From assembly GCA_027346125.1 (NCBI GenBank), contig DAIEST010000241.1:1-29040 (forward strand): DNA of 29,040 nt. The letters run 5' to 3'. Numbering within the stretch: the first letter of the stretch is position 1; every line of letters starts with the position of its first letter. The DNA comes from Leptospirillum sp. (GTDB lineage: Bacteria > Nitrospirota > Leptospirillia > Leptospirillales > Leptospirillaceae). Shown piece after piece: positions 15,310-23,958 of this stretch. A model generated the notes under the pieces. It was given only the letters and a program-made list of their open reading frames with translations, was not told the origin of the DNA and did not search any database. Both the position numbers and the translations under genes were made by a program.

Positions 15310-15338
15310 TTGGATTGCTTCGGCCGCTCATGTAGAAT
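15310..15338 (+). promoter_or_regulatory. Candidate promoter of the hemX-hemA-hemC operon
   Basis: TTGGAT, a 17-base spacer and TAGAAT (five of six -10 matches) lie in the divergent gap of about 270 bases between the ATP-grasp-like gene and hemX. The -35 box is weak. Transcription would begin near 15345, about 70 bases before the short open frame at 15417. Confidence 0.42.
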
Positions 15339-15416
15339 GGAGCCGCCCATCCTTTGGAAAAACCGGCTGCAACAGGCCTGGTACAGAGAAAGGCACGGAC
15401 AGGACAGGATAACCCG

Positions 15417-15461
15417 ATGAACAGTTTCGTTCATCCACTACAAGAAAGCGCGACCACCTGA
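15417..15461 (+). CDS. Possible 14-residue leader peptide or displaced N-terminus of HemX
   Basis: ATG 15417 has AGGA about 10 bases upstream and encodes MNSFVHPLQESATT before a TGA that overlaps the region where the HemX-like frame must begin. It could be a translated leader that couples to hemX. It could also be the real N-terminus of HemX, separated from the rest by a frameshift. Nothing in its composition points to attenuation: there are no runs of one amino acid. Confidence 0.3.
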   Translation: MNSFVHPLQESATT

Positions 15462-16285
15462 TTTCCCTCGACACGCTTCTCCTGAAAATTGCGGCCGGAT
15501 TTTATTTCGGAGCTTTTCTCCTGTTGCTCCTGGACGTCCTGAGCGGCCGGAGCAAAGCCATACCCTGGGCGGGCATTTCCGCAGGGGTGGGGGGGGTGTT
15601 GCTCCATACCCTGTCCCTCTTCATCCTGTTCACATCCCGCGGACACATCACACTGATCTCGCTCAAGGAATCGGTCTCTTTCTTCTCCTGGTCCCTGGTC
15701 ATCGTCTTCCTGTTTCTGGAGCATCAGAGGAAGGCCCACATCCTGGGGATCCTTGTTTTTCCCGTTTCCTTCCTTTGCCTGCTGTTCGTTCTCGGGGTAT
15801 CGACCGATCCAACATTCCTGCATACCAGTGCGACCAGCATCCTGATCTCTCTCCACTCGATCCTGATCGACCTTGGTCTTGCCTCGGCCGCACTCGCTTT
15901 TTTTGTTTCCTGTTTCTACCTCCTGCTCGATATGTTTTTGCGGAAAAAGATTTTCAATCCCCTCTTCAACAAGCTGCCTTCCCTCGAATTCCTCGATCAT
16001 CTGAACCGGGAATTCAACGGAATGGGATTCATTTTCTTGACCCTTGGACTGATCTTTGTCATGATTTGGTCTCACAGGACATACGATACGATCTGGCCTT
16101 GGGGACAGAAGGGGTCATGGGCCCTCCTGATCTGGTTTCTCTACCTTGCCGCCGTTCTGCTCAGACGGGGAAAGAGCTTTCAGGGAAAACAGGCAGCCTA
16201 CCTGTCCATTGCAAGCTTCTTCTTGTTTGCGGTCACGATTCTGGCTGTCAATCTCTTCATGGGAGGCGGACATTCTGTTTTCTGA
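15458..16285 (+). CDS. hemX: HemX-like integral membrane protein (CcsA/HemX family)
   Basis: A protein of about 275 residues with around eight hydrophobic helices and the family C-terminus: GMGFIFLTLGLIFVMIW, then IWPWGQKGSWALLIWFLYLA, and a final helix ending GGGHSVF. In cytochrome c assembly protein CcsA the matching loop is the haem-binding Trp-rich WWD motif (WD-PKE-W). Here it is WG-QKG-SW, so I prefer HemX, which lies beside hemA in other bacteria and influences glutamyl-tRNA reductase levels. The frame is open from 15413, but no ATG, GTG or TTG occurs before the TTG at 15524, which would cut the first helix. CTG 15458 is given here as a guess. The length then equals that of Bacillus HemX (276). 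Confidence 0.7.
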   Translation: MISLDTLLLKIAAGFYFGAFLLLLLDVLSGRSKAIPWAGISAGVGGVLLHTLSLFILFTSRGHITLISLKESVSFFSWSLVIVFLFLEHQRKAHILGILVFPVSFLCLLFVLGVSTDPTFLHTSATSILISLHSILIDLGLASAALAFFVSCFYLLLDMFLRKKIFNPLFNKLPSLEFLDHLNREFNGMGFIFLTLGLIFVMIWSHRTYDTIWPWGQKGSWALLIWFLYLAAVLLRRGKSFQGKQAAYLSIASFFLFAVTILAVNLFMGGGHSVF

Positions 16286-16387
16286 GACCACTTGCGGCAC
16301 GACTTGCGGCATTGACCGACCCTGCGGCGTCCACCCGCTTCACGGTGGCCAGCTTACAGTACGTCTGCCAACGATTGGGGGGTCCCT

Positions 16388-17746
16388 TTGCTGAAGCTGA
16401 CACTGGCCGGAGTCAACCATAAGACAACCCCTGTCGAAATCAGGGAACGGTTGGCTTACCCGAAGGAACACCTCAACGACGCGCTCAAGACACTGGCCTC
16501 CCGGGAAGGGATCCTTGAGACATTCATCCTCTCCACCTGCAACAGGGTGGAAATCCTGACCGTCACCTCCCATGTTTCCCCGGATCCCAAATTCTTTCTC
16601 GACTTTCTTCAGGAAACGCATCCCGGGCTCCAGGGAATCTCCCTGCACCCCTATCTCTACCATCTGACCGGATCAGAGGCCGCAGCCCATTTTTTCGAAG
16701 TATCGTCAAGCCTGGATTCCATGGTCATTGGCGAACCCCAGATCACCGGACAGGTCAAGGAAGCGTTTGAGAGGGCCCGCTCGCTGGATCTCGCCGGACC
16801 GATGCTCAACCAGATTTTCCAGCGTGCCATTTCCACCTCGAAACGCGTCCGGACAGAAACCGCCATCAGCCATCTCCCCGTCTCGATCAGCTATGCGGCC
16901 TGCCAGTTGGCCCGGAAGATTTTCCAGGACATGAGGGACAAGAGCATCCTGCTCCTGGGCGGAGGAGACATGGCCCAGCTGACTGCACGCCACATGAAAA
17001 AAATGGGAGTCCGGTCGCTGACCCTCATGACACGCGACACGCACAAGGGACAGCTTCTGGCAAAGGAATACGAAGCCGGCTACGCCAGTTTCGAGGAGCT
17101 TGAACAGCGCCTTGTCGATTCCGATATGGTCGTATGCTCGACAGGGGCGGACTCGTACATCATCGGGGAAGACCTGACCGCTACCGTCCTTCACCGGCGG
17201 AGGAACAAGCCCCTCTTCCTGATCGACATCGCTGTTCCGAGAAATATCGATCCTGCGATCACCCGTCATTCCAGCATTTTTCTCTACAATATCGACGACC
17301 TGAAGTCCGTGGTGGAAGCCAATCAACGGGAGAGGGAATATGAAGCACTGCAAGCCAGGGAGATCGTTCAGGAGGAACTCCAGGCATTTGCCCGATGGCA
17401 GGCGGACCGCTCTACAGTCCCGCTGATCCAGTCCCTGAGAACCCATACCGAATCCATCCGGATCGCGGAACTGGACCGTTTCCAGGGAGTGCTCGCATCC
17501 CTTCCTCCGGAAGCCCGGGAAAAGATCGATATTCTGACACGCTCGCTGCTGAACAAGATACTCCATCCGACCTATCACACCATCCGCCAGTCTTCGGATA
17601 TCGATGAGGTCCGAGAGTGGGTTTCAAAATGCTACGGGCTTCCGGCAGACCTTCCCCCGCACGAGCATACCAGCGAATCGGAGAGCGCACCCGACCCGGA
17701 AGCGCTGCCTTCTCCCGCTCTCCTGAAGAGGGAATCGCCCGCCTGA
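16388..17746 (+). CDS. hemA: Glutamyl-tRNA reductase
   Basis: A 452-residue NADPH-dependent enzyme that reduces glutamyl-tRNA(Glu) to glutamate-1-semialdehyde, the first step of C5 haem synthesis. LAGVNHKTTPVEIRERLAY and FILSTCNRVEIL are diagnostic, and Cys51 forms the thioester with the glutamyl group. FEVSSSLDSMVIGEPQITGQ is the next conserved block. LLGGGDMAQLTARHM is the NADPH-binding Rossmann turn. FLIDIAVPRNIDP and the C-terminal dimerisation helices follow. The start is TTG 16388, with a G-rich ribosome-binding site (GGGGGG) four bases upstream; the resulting N-terminus begins exactly at the conserved first strand. The stop overlaps the hemC start (TGATG). A 102-base gap separates it from hemX, with a small hairpin but no clear promoter. 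Confidence 0.95.
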   Translation: MLKLTLAGVNHKTTPVEIRERLAYPKEHLNDALKTLASREGILETFILSTCNRVEILTVTSHVSPDPKFFLDFLQETHPGLQGISLHPYLYHLTGSEAAAHFFEVSSSLDSMVIGEPQITGQVKEAFERARSLDLAGPMLNQIFQRAISTSKRVRTETAISHLPVSISYAACQLARKIFQDMRDKSILLLGGGDMAQLTARHMKKMGVRSLTLMTRDTHKGQLLAKEYEAGYASFEELEQRLVDSDMVVCSTGADSYIIGEDLTATVLHRRRNKPLFLIDIAVPRNIDPAITRHSSIFLYNIDDLKSVVEANQREREYEALQAREIVQEELQAFARWQADRSTVPLIQSLRTHTESIRIAELDRFQGVLASLPPEAREKIDILTRSLLNKILHPTYHTIRQSSDIDEVREWVSKCYGLPADLPPHEHTSESESAPDPEALPSPALLKRESPA

Positions 17747-18690
17747 TGTCACAACCGTCTCTCCGAATCGGCACCCGCGGATCCGAACTTGCTCTCTGGC
17801 AGGCCAGGCATGTCGCCGCGAAAATCAAGACCCGGTTCGACATCGAAGCGGAACTTGTCATCATCAAGACCTCCGGCGACATCATTCTTGACCGGGCGCT
17901 TTCCGAAGTGGGAGGAAAGGGCCTGTTCGTCAAGGAAATCGAAGAGGCCCTCCTGAAAAAAGAGATCGATCTTGCCGTCCATAGCATGAAGGATGTCCCG
18001 GCCTTTTTGCCCGACGGACTTGTTCTGGCCGCCACGCTGGAACGGGAGGATCCCCGAGATGCCTACCTTTCCGCCAAATTTCCGACCATTCTTTCTCTGC
18101 CGCGACAGGCTCGCGTCGGAACCTCTTCCCTTCGCCGGCTTGCACAAATCCGGGAGTTCCGGGATGACCTCGAGTTTGTCCCGTTGAGAGGAAATGTCGG
18201 AACCCGCCTCCGAAAACTGGAAGAAGGAATCGTTGATGCCGTCATCCTCGCCGGAGCCGGCCTCAAGCGACTGGGCTTCGGGGATCGGATTCGGGAATGG
18301 ATCGCACCGGAGATTCTTCTTCCGGCAATCGGACAGGGTGCCCTTGGCCTCGAGATCCGTCAGGACGATGAGCGCACCGGAGCAATGATCCGGGCACTTT
18401 CCCACAAAGACACCCACCTTTGCGTCGCGGCGGAACGAGGGGTGCTCAAAAGCCTGAATGGAGGATGCCAGGTTCCCATCGCGGCTTTTGGCCAATGGAA
18501 CGAGGATGGCAGCCTGACCCTGGAAGGACGCGTCCTCACCGTTTCAGGATCCCGGCGCATCCGATCCCTCTCACGGGGACCAGTCCGATCCGAAGCCGAA
18601 GCCGAACAGATGGGAATTGCGATGGGCTCCGACCTATTGTCCCGGGGAGGCCGGGAAATCCTCGCGGAAATTCTCCCTCCTTCCCGATGA
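17746..18690 (+). CDS. hemC: Porphobilinogen deaminase (hydroxymethylbilane synthase)
   Basis: A 314-residue enzyme that condenses four porphobilinogen units into hydroxymethylbilane. RIGTRGSELALWQARHVA opens the protein, LAVHSMKDVPAFLPDGL contains the catalytic Asp region, and RVGTSSLRRLAQIRE the substrate-binding arginines. Cys241 in LNGGCQVPIAAFG carries the dipyrromethane cofactor (Cys242 in E. coli). Length is typical (about 310). The ATG overlaps the hemA stop (TGATG), indicating coupled translation. An upstream in-frame start at 17617 would lie inside hemA and is not needed. A 200-base gap with its own promoter follows, so hemX-hemA-hemC may be one transcription unit and the following genes another. 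Confidence 0.95.
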   Translation: MSQPSLRIGTRGSELALWQARHVAAKIKTRFDIEAELVIIKTSGDIILDRALSEVGGKGLFVKEIEEALLKKEIDLAVHSMKDVPAFLPDGLVLAATLEREDPRDAYLSAKFPTILSLPRQARVGTSSLRRLAQIREFRDDLEFVPLRGNVGTRLRKLEEGIVDAVILAGAGLKRLGFGDRIREWIAPEILLPAIGQGALGLEIRQDDERTGAMIRALSHKDTHLCVAAERGVLKSLNGGCQVPIAAFGQWNEDGSLTLEGRVLTVSGSRRIRSLSRGPVRSEAEAEQMGIAMGSDLLSRGGREILAEILPPSR

Positions 18691-18784
18691 CGGCAGTCCC
18701 TGCAGGTCTCCCCGGAACGCGACATCGGGAAGCCAGAGGATATCCGTCTTCTGGCACCTGCCTCCGACAGAACGACCGGACCCC

Positions 18785-18813
18785 TTGAACCCGGGGAACG
18801 CCAATTCCATAAT
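18785..18813 (+). promoter_or_regulatory. Promoter ahead of the cobA-hemD gene
   Basis: TTGAAC and CATAAT are separated by 17 bases in the 200-base gap after hemC. Both hexamers are close to the sigma-70 consensus. The start point should be near 18820, giving a leader of about 70 bases to TTG 18891. The remainder of the gap (18691-18784) contains no gene that I can support. Confidence 0.58.
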
Positions 18814-18890
18814 GAAAACTCACTGACTGTTCCATCAGGGCAGAACGATACATGAGGAAAATCTGACCCCGACCATTTGCAGGAGTTCCC

Positions 18891-20432
18891 TTGAGTCAGA
18901 ACAAACCGTGTCCGGGCGGTCCCGGACACGTCTATCTCGTCGGAGCGGGACCCGGGGATCCCGGATTGATCACCGTTCGCGGAAAACAGGCCCTTCAGAA
19001 ATCGGATGTCGTTCTTTACGATCATTTGGCAAACCCTGAACTTCTCGCCCTTGCGCCCGACCGGGCGGAACGGATCGATGTCGGAAAGGAACGGGGACAC
19101 CCCAAGCTTTCACAAAGCGAGATCGAGAACATTCTCATTGAACGTGCTTCCCGGGGACTGACCGTTGTCCGTCTGAAGGGTGGAGACCCCTTCGTATTCG
19201 GACGGGGCGGGGAGGAAGGGCTGACCCTCCAGAAAGCCGGGATCCCCTTCACCGTCATTCCGGGCGTCACTTCCGTCACTGCGGCCCCTGCCTATGCGGG
19301 GATACCCGTCAGCCACCGGGACACGAACTCCCGGATCGTCATCATGACCGGACACGATGATCCGGAGTCGCTCGATCCTGCAACCCTGGACGCACTGACC
19401 CTGGGAAACCAGACACTTGTCATCCTGATGGGCGTCGAGTATTTTCGCAAACTGTCCCGGAAGCTTCTCTCCCACAAGATGCCCCCGGATACCCCCGTCA
19501 TGATGGTCCGATGGGGAACGACCGCTTCCCAGGACACCCGGGAAGGCACATTGGGAACGATGGAGGAAATTCTCTCAAGTCATCCCATCAGGCCTCCCTC
19601 GCTCATCGTTGTCGGAAAAGTGGCGGGAAACCAGTATCGACTCAACTGGCAGAACAATCGCCCCCTTTTCCGAAAGAGGATTCTGCTGACACGGGAAACG
19701 GGTACACAGGATGGACTTTCGGAAGCCCTGACCAGCGCGGGCGCCGAAGTCATCCATTGCCCCACGATCGAAATCCTTCCCCCGGACAATCTCTCCGAGG
19801 TCGACAAAGCCCTGGAATCTCTCCATGAATATGGGTGGATCGTCTTCCTGAGCCCGAACGGAGTCCGTCACTTCATGCGTCGGCTCCGCGATGCCGGAAG
19901 GGATATCCGCGCGCTTGCGTCGAACAGGATTTTTGTCATGGGCCCGGCGACACACAAGGCGATGTCGGAGTTCGGAGTCATTCCCGACGGACAGCCGCTT
20001 GAATCACACGGAAACGGTGTTCTAGAATTCTTCCATTCCCAGTCTGTCCAGAACCGGAAGATACTGCTCATCCGGGGGGACCGCGGGGACGGACTGATTC
20101 CCGACGGACTCCTGTCGCTCGGCGCACGGGTCACCACGGTGCGTTGCTACAGCAACAGGATCCCGTGCCTGCCCGAGTACCTGAGGGATCGCATCGCGAT
20201 GCACCTGGAGGAAAGATCCCTGGATCTTCTCGTGTTTTACAGCCCGTCGTCCTACGAGAACCTGCTCAGTCTCTTTCCGGAACAGGCGGACGACATCCGG
20301 CATATCCCCTCTCTGGCCATCGGACCGACAACGCAAGCGGCTCTCCTAAAAGACGGGGCGACTACGGTCATCGTTCCCGGAGAACCCACGGAGAGCGCCG
20401 TGGAAGAGACGATTCTGAACCACTTTTCCTGA
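18891..20432 (+). CDS. cobA-hemD: Fused uroporphyrinogen-III C-methyltransferase (CobA) and uroporphyrinogen-III synthase (HemD)
   Basis: A 513-residue two-domain protein. Residues 12-250 are the SAM-dependent methyltransferase: VYLVGAGPGDPGLITVRG, VVLYDHLANPELL and RLKGGDPFVFGRGGEE are standard SUMT motifs, and the domain makes precorrin-2 for sirohaem and B12. Residues 262-513 are HemD, which closes hydroxymethylbilane to uroporphyrinogen III. That domain is weakly conserved, but RKRILLTRETGTQDGL, IVFLSPNGVRHFM, VTTVRCYSNRI, LLVFYSPSSYENL and SLAIGPTTQAALL fit it. The start is TTG 18891 with AGGAG five bases upstream. The fusion puts the making and first use of uroporphyrinogen III in one chain. 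hemB follows after 51 bases. Confidence 0.93.
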   Translation: MSQNKPCPGGPGHVYLVGAGPGDPGLITVRGKQALQKSDVVLYDHLANPELLALAPDRAERIDVGKERGHPKLSQSEIENILIERASRGLTVVRLKGGDPFVFGRGGEEGLTLQKAGIPFTVIPGVTSVTAAPAYAGIPVSHRDTNSRIVIMTGHDDPESLDPATLDALTLGNQTLVILMGVEYFRKLSRKLLSHKMPPDTPVMMVRWGTTASQDTREGTLGTMEEILSSHPIRPPSLIVVGKVAGNQYRLNWQNNRPLFRKRILLTRETGTQDGLSEALTSAGAEVIHCPTIEILPPDNLSEVDKALESLHEYGWIVFLSPNGVRHFMRRLRDAGRDIRALASNRIFVMGPATHKAMSEFGVIPDGQPLESHGNGVLEFFHSQSVQNRKILLIRGDRGDGLIPDGLLSLGARVTTVRCYSNRIPCLPEYLRDRIAMHLEERSLDLLVFYSPSSYENLLSLFPEQADDIRHIPSLAIGPTTQAALLKDGATTVIVPGEPTESAVEETILNHFS

Positions 20433-20483
20433 ACCCGACTTTGGTGACGGCCTCATCAGCATCACCTTTAAGGAGAGTCCGAA

Positions 20484-21464
20484 ATGCCTTTTCCCACAGA
20501 CCGTCCGAGACGGCTCAGGCAACGCGATTCCATCAGGGCGCTGGTACGGGAGACGTCCCTCGCTCCTTCCCAGTTCATCCTCCCCCTGTTCGTCACGTTC
20601 GGACAAGGGAAAAAGGAAACCATCCGGTCCATGCCGGACGTCTTCCGCTATTCCGTGGACATGCTCGCGCCTGCCGTTGAAGAGGCCCTTTCCGTCGGCA
20701 TCCGGAGCGTCATGCTGTTCGGCATCCCGGAAACGAAGGACGAAGAGGCGACACAGGCCCTGAACCAGGACGGTCCGGTTCCGCAGGCGGTCCGGTTCCT
20801 GAAGGGAAGGTTTCCGGAACTGGTCGTCATGACGGATGTCTGCATCGACGAGTACACCAGTCACGGCCACTGCGGATTCATCAAGGGAGAACGCATCGAC
20901 AACGATTCCACACTGGAGTGTCTGGCGAGAATGGCTCTCGTCCACGCGGAAGCCGGCGCGGATGTCGTCGCCCCCTCGGACATGATGGATGGACGGGTGG
21001 GAGCCATCCGGAAACTGCTCGACAGCAAGGGCTGGACCGATACGCTTATCCTTTCCTACGCGGTCAAATACGCTTCTGCGTTCTATGGCCCCTTCCGGGA
21101 CGCCATGATGTCCGGCCCGCAATTCGGAGACCGCTCGTCCTACCAGATGGATCCGGCGAACCGGAGCGAAGCCTTTCGCGAAGCCCGGATGGACATCGAG
21201 GAAGGGGCGGACATCCTCATGGTCAAACCCGCTCTCCCCTATCTGGACATCATCCGGGATCTCAAGGACCGATTCGATCTTCCACTTTGCGCCTACCAGG
21301 TCAGCGGAGAATATGCCACGCTGATGGCGGCCGGAATGCAGGGCTGGATCGATACCGACAGGGCATTCATGGAGTCCCTCGTTTCCATCCGGCGCGCCGG
21401 GGCATCCATGATCATCAGCTATTTCTCCGTGCGGGCAGCCCGCCTGCTGGCCCAGGACAGGTAA
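20484..21464 (+). CDS. hemB: Porphobilinogen synthase (delta-aminolevulinate dehydratase)
   Basis: A 326-residue enzyme that condenses two 5-aminolevulinate molecules to porphobilinogen. Lys195 (SYAVKYASAFYGPFRDA) and Lys248 (ILMVKPALPYLD) are the Schiff-base lysines. The metal-site loop reads TDVCIDEYTSHGHCG, so the three ligand positions are Cys120, Asp122 and Cys130. Zinc enzymes have three Cys and zinc-independent ones Ala/Asp/Asp, so this is an intermediate form whose metal need cannot be told by inspection. SGPQFGDRSSYQMDPANRSE and the QVSGEYATLMAA block are also conserved. AAGGAG sits before ATG 20484. It probably shares a transcript with cobA-hemD, 51 bases upstream, and ribF, 51 bases downstream. 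Confidence 0.95.
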   Translation: MPFPTDRPRRLRQRDSIRALVRETSLAPSQFILPLFVTFGQGKKETIRSMPDVFRYSVDMLAPAVEEALSVGIRSVMLFGIPETKDEEATQALNQDGPVPQAVRFLKGRFPELVVMTDVCIDEYTSHGHCGFIKGERIDNDSTLECLARMALVHAEAGADVVAPSDMMDGRVGAIRKLLDSKGWTDTLILSYAVKYASAFYGPFRDAMMSGPQFGDRSSYQMDPANRSEAFREARMDIEEGADILMVKPALPYLDIIRDLKDRFDLPLCAYQVSGEYATLMAAGMQGWIDTDRAFMESLVSIRRAGASMIISYFSVRAARLLAQDR

Positions 21465-21515
21465 TCAACCTCACATGTTGACCCCAGCAACCCTGCCCCG
21501 TTCGCATTCCAGATA

Positions 21516-22475
21516 ATGCAGACCATCTCCCAATACCCGGATCTGGCGGACACACCGGAATACAGACAGGGCATCGTTCTGTCCATCGGGAATTTCGACG
21601 GAGTCCACCAGGGGCACCAGATCCTGTTAAAACGCCTTGTCCAGCATGCCCGGTCCATCAATGGCGTGCCGACGGTCCTGACATTCGATCCCCATCCGCT
21701 CATGGTCCTTTCGCCCGATCTCCCCTTCAGGCGAATCATGTCCATCGACCACAAGAAAATGGTCCTCGAAGAACTGGGGATATCGCTGCTCGTCGTTCAA
21801 CCGTTCACCAGGGTCTTAAGCCACATGGAACCCGACAGATTCATCAGGGAAGTGCTGATCCGGCACTTTTCCCCCAGGGCACTGGTGATCGGGGAAGGGT
21901 TCCGCTTCGGATACCAGCGCTCCGGGTCCGTAGACGACTTCCGGAGAGTCATGGAACCTCTTCAGATCACGGTTGAAAGCATTCCGGCCGTTTCGGACGG
22001 AACCGGACGCATTTCAAGCTCCCGTATCCGTGCCCTGATTTCCGAAGGGCAGGTCGCGGAGGCCCGCCTTCTTCTCACCCGCCCCTTCCGTCTGGAAGGA
22101 CTGGTGGAAGAAGGGGAAAAGAGAGGACGTCTTCTGGGGTTCCCGACACTCAACATCTACCCGGCGCCGGATCGGATCCTGCCCGCACCCGGCGTCTATA
22201 TCACCCGGACATGGGCATCCTCCCGATGGCATGAAGGGGCTTCCTACGTGGGGACAAAACCGACCTTCACACCCTTGCCCCGCCCCGTGATCGAGACGCA
22301 CCTGTTCGATTTTTCGGAAGAAATCTACGGGACCGCAATCCAGGTCGATTTTCTGGAACGCGTTCGGGGAGAAACGGCCTTTTCGGGTCCAGACAAACTG
22401 ATTCACGCAATCACAAACGATCTTCGACTAGCAAAGGACTATTTCCGTGACCGGAGGAAAGAGTTCTGCCACTGA
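21516..22475 (+). CDS. ribF: Bifunctional riboflavin kinase / FAD synthetase
   Basis: A 319-residue enzyme with two domains. The N-terminal FMN adenylyltransferase domain (about 1-185) shows SIGNFDGVHQGHQ (nucleotidyltransferase HxGH-like motif), TFDPHPLMVL, VIGEGFRFGYQRSG and the ISSSRIRALI element. The C-terminal riboflavin kinase domain (about 190-319) shows GRLLGFPTLNIYP, PGVYITRTW, VGTKPTF and the ETHLFDFSEEIYG strand. It phosphorylates riboflavin to FMN and adenylates it to FAD in the cytoplasm. FMN is also the substrate of BluB encoded earlier in the window. The ATG at 21516 has no strong ribosome-binding site. The 3' end overlaps tilS by 29 bases. Confidence 0.94.
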   Translation: MQTISQYPDLADTPEYRQGIVLSIGNFDGVHQGHQILLKRLVQHARSINGVPTVLTFDPHPLMVLSPDLPFRRIMSIDHKKMVLEELGISLLVVQPFTRVLSHMEPDRFIREVLIRHFSPRALVIGEGFRFGYQRSGSVDDFRRVMEPLQITVESIPAVSDGTGRISSSRIRALISEGQVAEARLLLTRPFRLEGLVEEGEKRGRLLGFPTLNIYPAPDRILPAPGVYITRTWASSRWHEGASYVGTKPTFTPLPRPVIETHLFDFSEEIYGTAIQVDFLERVRGETAFSGPDKLIHAITNDLRLAKDYFRDRRKEFCH

Positions 22476-23958
22476 CCTCGATGCATTCCTTCCAGCGCTT
22501 GAGTCCTTCTTCCTGACCCACGGACTCCTCCGGGAGGGAGCGTCCGCCCCGGACGTCCACGTGGGGGTTTCAGGAGGCGCAGACTCGGTCTTCCTTGCCT
22601 GTCTTCTCTCCAGGTTCCTGCCACCTGATCGACCGTTGACGCTCCTTCACTTCAACCACCGGACACGAGGGACTGAAAACGATGAAGACATCCGTTTCAT
22701 CGAGAAACTGTCCCGTGCGCTGGGGCGGAATTTGCGGGTCGGAACCTGCCCGGATCCCTCCCTTGCAAAAACGCGGTCGGAAGAGTTCCTGAGAACCCAG
22801 CGCTACTCGTTCTTCAGAAGCATCCTGGAGGAATCCTCCAGAAATATTCTGTGCCTGGCCCACAACAGGGACGATCTCGTGGAAACAATTCTCATGAACA
22901 TGTTCCGTGGCACCGGCCCCAAAGGCTTGCTGGGCATTCCCGAAGTCCGGGAAAACCGGATCTTCCGGCCCATGCTCGGAATTTCCGGAGAAACAGTCCG
23001 GAACACCCTCCGGAAAGAAGGAATTCTCTTTCGGGAAGATCCCTCCAACCGGGATCCGGCGTTTCTCAGAAACCGGATCCGCCATGAACTCGTTCCCCTC
23101 ATCCGGACTCTCTTCCCTCCGGAGGGAGACCGCCACCTGGCCAACATGGCATCTCTCTTAAAGAAAGAATTCACTGTACCGGCCTCGCCGGCATGGATCG
23201 AGAAAATCCTTACATTCCAGTCCCCGGATCGGGTCGCATTCTCTTTCAGCCGTTACCAGAAACTTTCCCCCTATCGTCAGGGTCTTTTCCTCCGTTCCAT
23301 CCTGCAATCCATCGCGGATACGGGGAAACCCGTCCCTGACGAACGAAATCTCCTGAAAAGCCTCGACCAGTCCCCTGTCCATGAGGGACCGATGGGACGC
23401 GGATGGACATTGAGGATTGAATTTCAGGAGCTTCATCTTGTATACAAAGGAAGTCAAAATTCTTTTCTTTCCGGACCATGGGAACTCTCTCTCAACAGAC
23501 AGATCGTCGACCGGCTTCAGACAGGCAAACAGTCGGAAGCAATCCTCGACCTGCCAACCGGAGACAGGTTTCTCTTCCGATGGGAGAGACAGACACGGAA
23601 CTGGAGCCGGTGGGAGAAGGGAACAGTCTTTTCCCGGCAATGCCTGATTCCCCCGGAAATCTGTTTTGGTGACAAACCGGCGTTTCTTGTGACCGACTCG
23701 GGACCAAGAACAGACCTCGTCGTGAGTCCGGAGAAAAAAAGCTCCCTCTCCCGGACCATCTCCAAAAAACGTTTTCCACAAAGCATGCGCCACCGTCTCC
23801 CGGTTCTGAGCCAGGCAAACCTGGTTTTATGGGTTCCCTACGCCGTTCCGTTCGATCCCGGAAGGAGTCAGGAATCCGCGCAACTCAACGAAGGCCTGTC
23901 CATCATTTTTGAAGAGAGGAGGGGGACCCCATGGAAAAGATTTTTGGGAAACCCCTGA
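22447..23958 (+). CDS. tilS: tRNA(Ile)-lysidine synthase
   Basis: A 503-residue enzyme that attaches lysine to C34 of the CAU-anticodon tRNA(Ile) with ATP, switching it to read AUA. The PP-loop VGVSGGADSVFLACL holds SGGADS at 42-47. LLHFNHRTRG, AHNRDDLVETILMNMFRGTG, REDPSNRDPAFLRNRIRHEL are the family core motifs. The C-terminal half (about 230-503), with GDRFLFRW and RKSSLSRTIS-like stretches, is the variable tRNA-binding region, and VLWVPYAV is its typical end. The start is GTG 22447, overlapping ribF by 29 bases with AAAGGA upstream. The gene order tilS-hpt-ftsH is the same as in Bacillus and many other bacteria. It overlaps hpt by 28 bases. Confidence 0.93.
   Translation: MTGGKSSATDLDAFLPALESFFLTHGLLREGASAPDVHVGVSGGADSVFLACLLSRFLPPDRPLTLLHFNHRTRGTENDEDIRFIEKLSRALGRNLRVGTCPDPSLAKTRSEEFLRTQRYSFFRSILEESSRNILCLAHNRDDLVETILMNMFRGTGPKGLLGIPEVRENRIFRPMLGISGETVRNTLRKEGILFREDPSNRDPAFLRNRIRHELVPLIRTLFPPEGDRHLANMASLLKKEFTVPASPAWIEKILTFQSPDRVAFSFSRYQKLSPYRQGLFLRSILQSIADTGKPVPDERNLLKSLDQSPVHEGPMGRGWTLRIEFQELHLVYKGSQNSFLSGPWELSLNRQIVDRLQTGKQSEAILDLPTGDRFLFRWERQTRNWSRWEKGTVFSRQCLIPPEICFGDKPAFLVTDSGPRTDLVVSPEKKSSLSRTISKKRFPQSMRHRLPVLSQANLVLWVPYAVPFDPGRSQESAQLNEGLSIIFEERRGTPWKRFLGNP

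Noticed and set aside
15431..16075. 214-codon minus-strand frame rich in Gln/Glu/Asp
   Set aside because: It is the complement of the hydrophobic hemX-like gene; antisense of membrane helices gives this charged composition.
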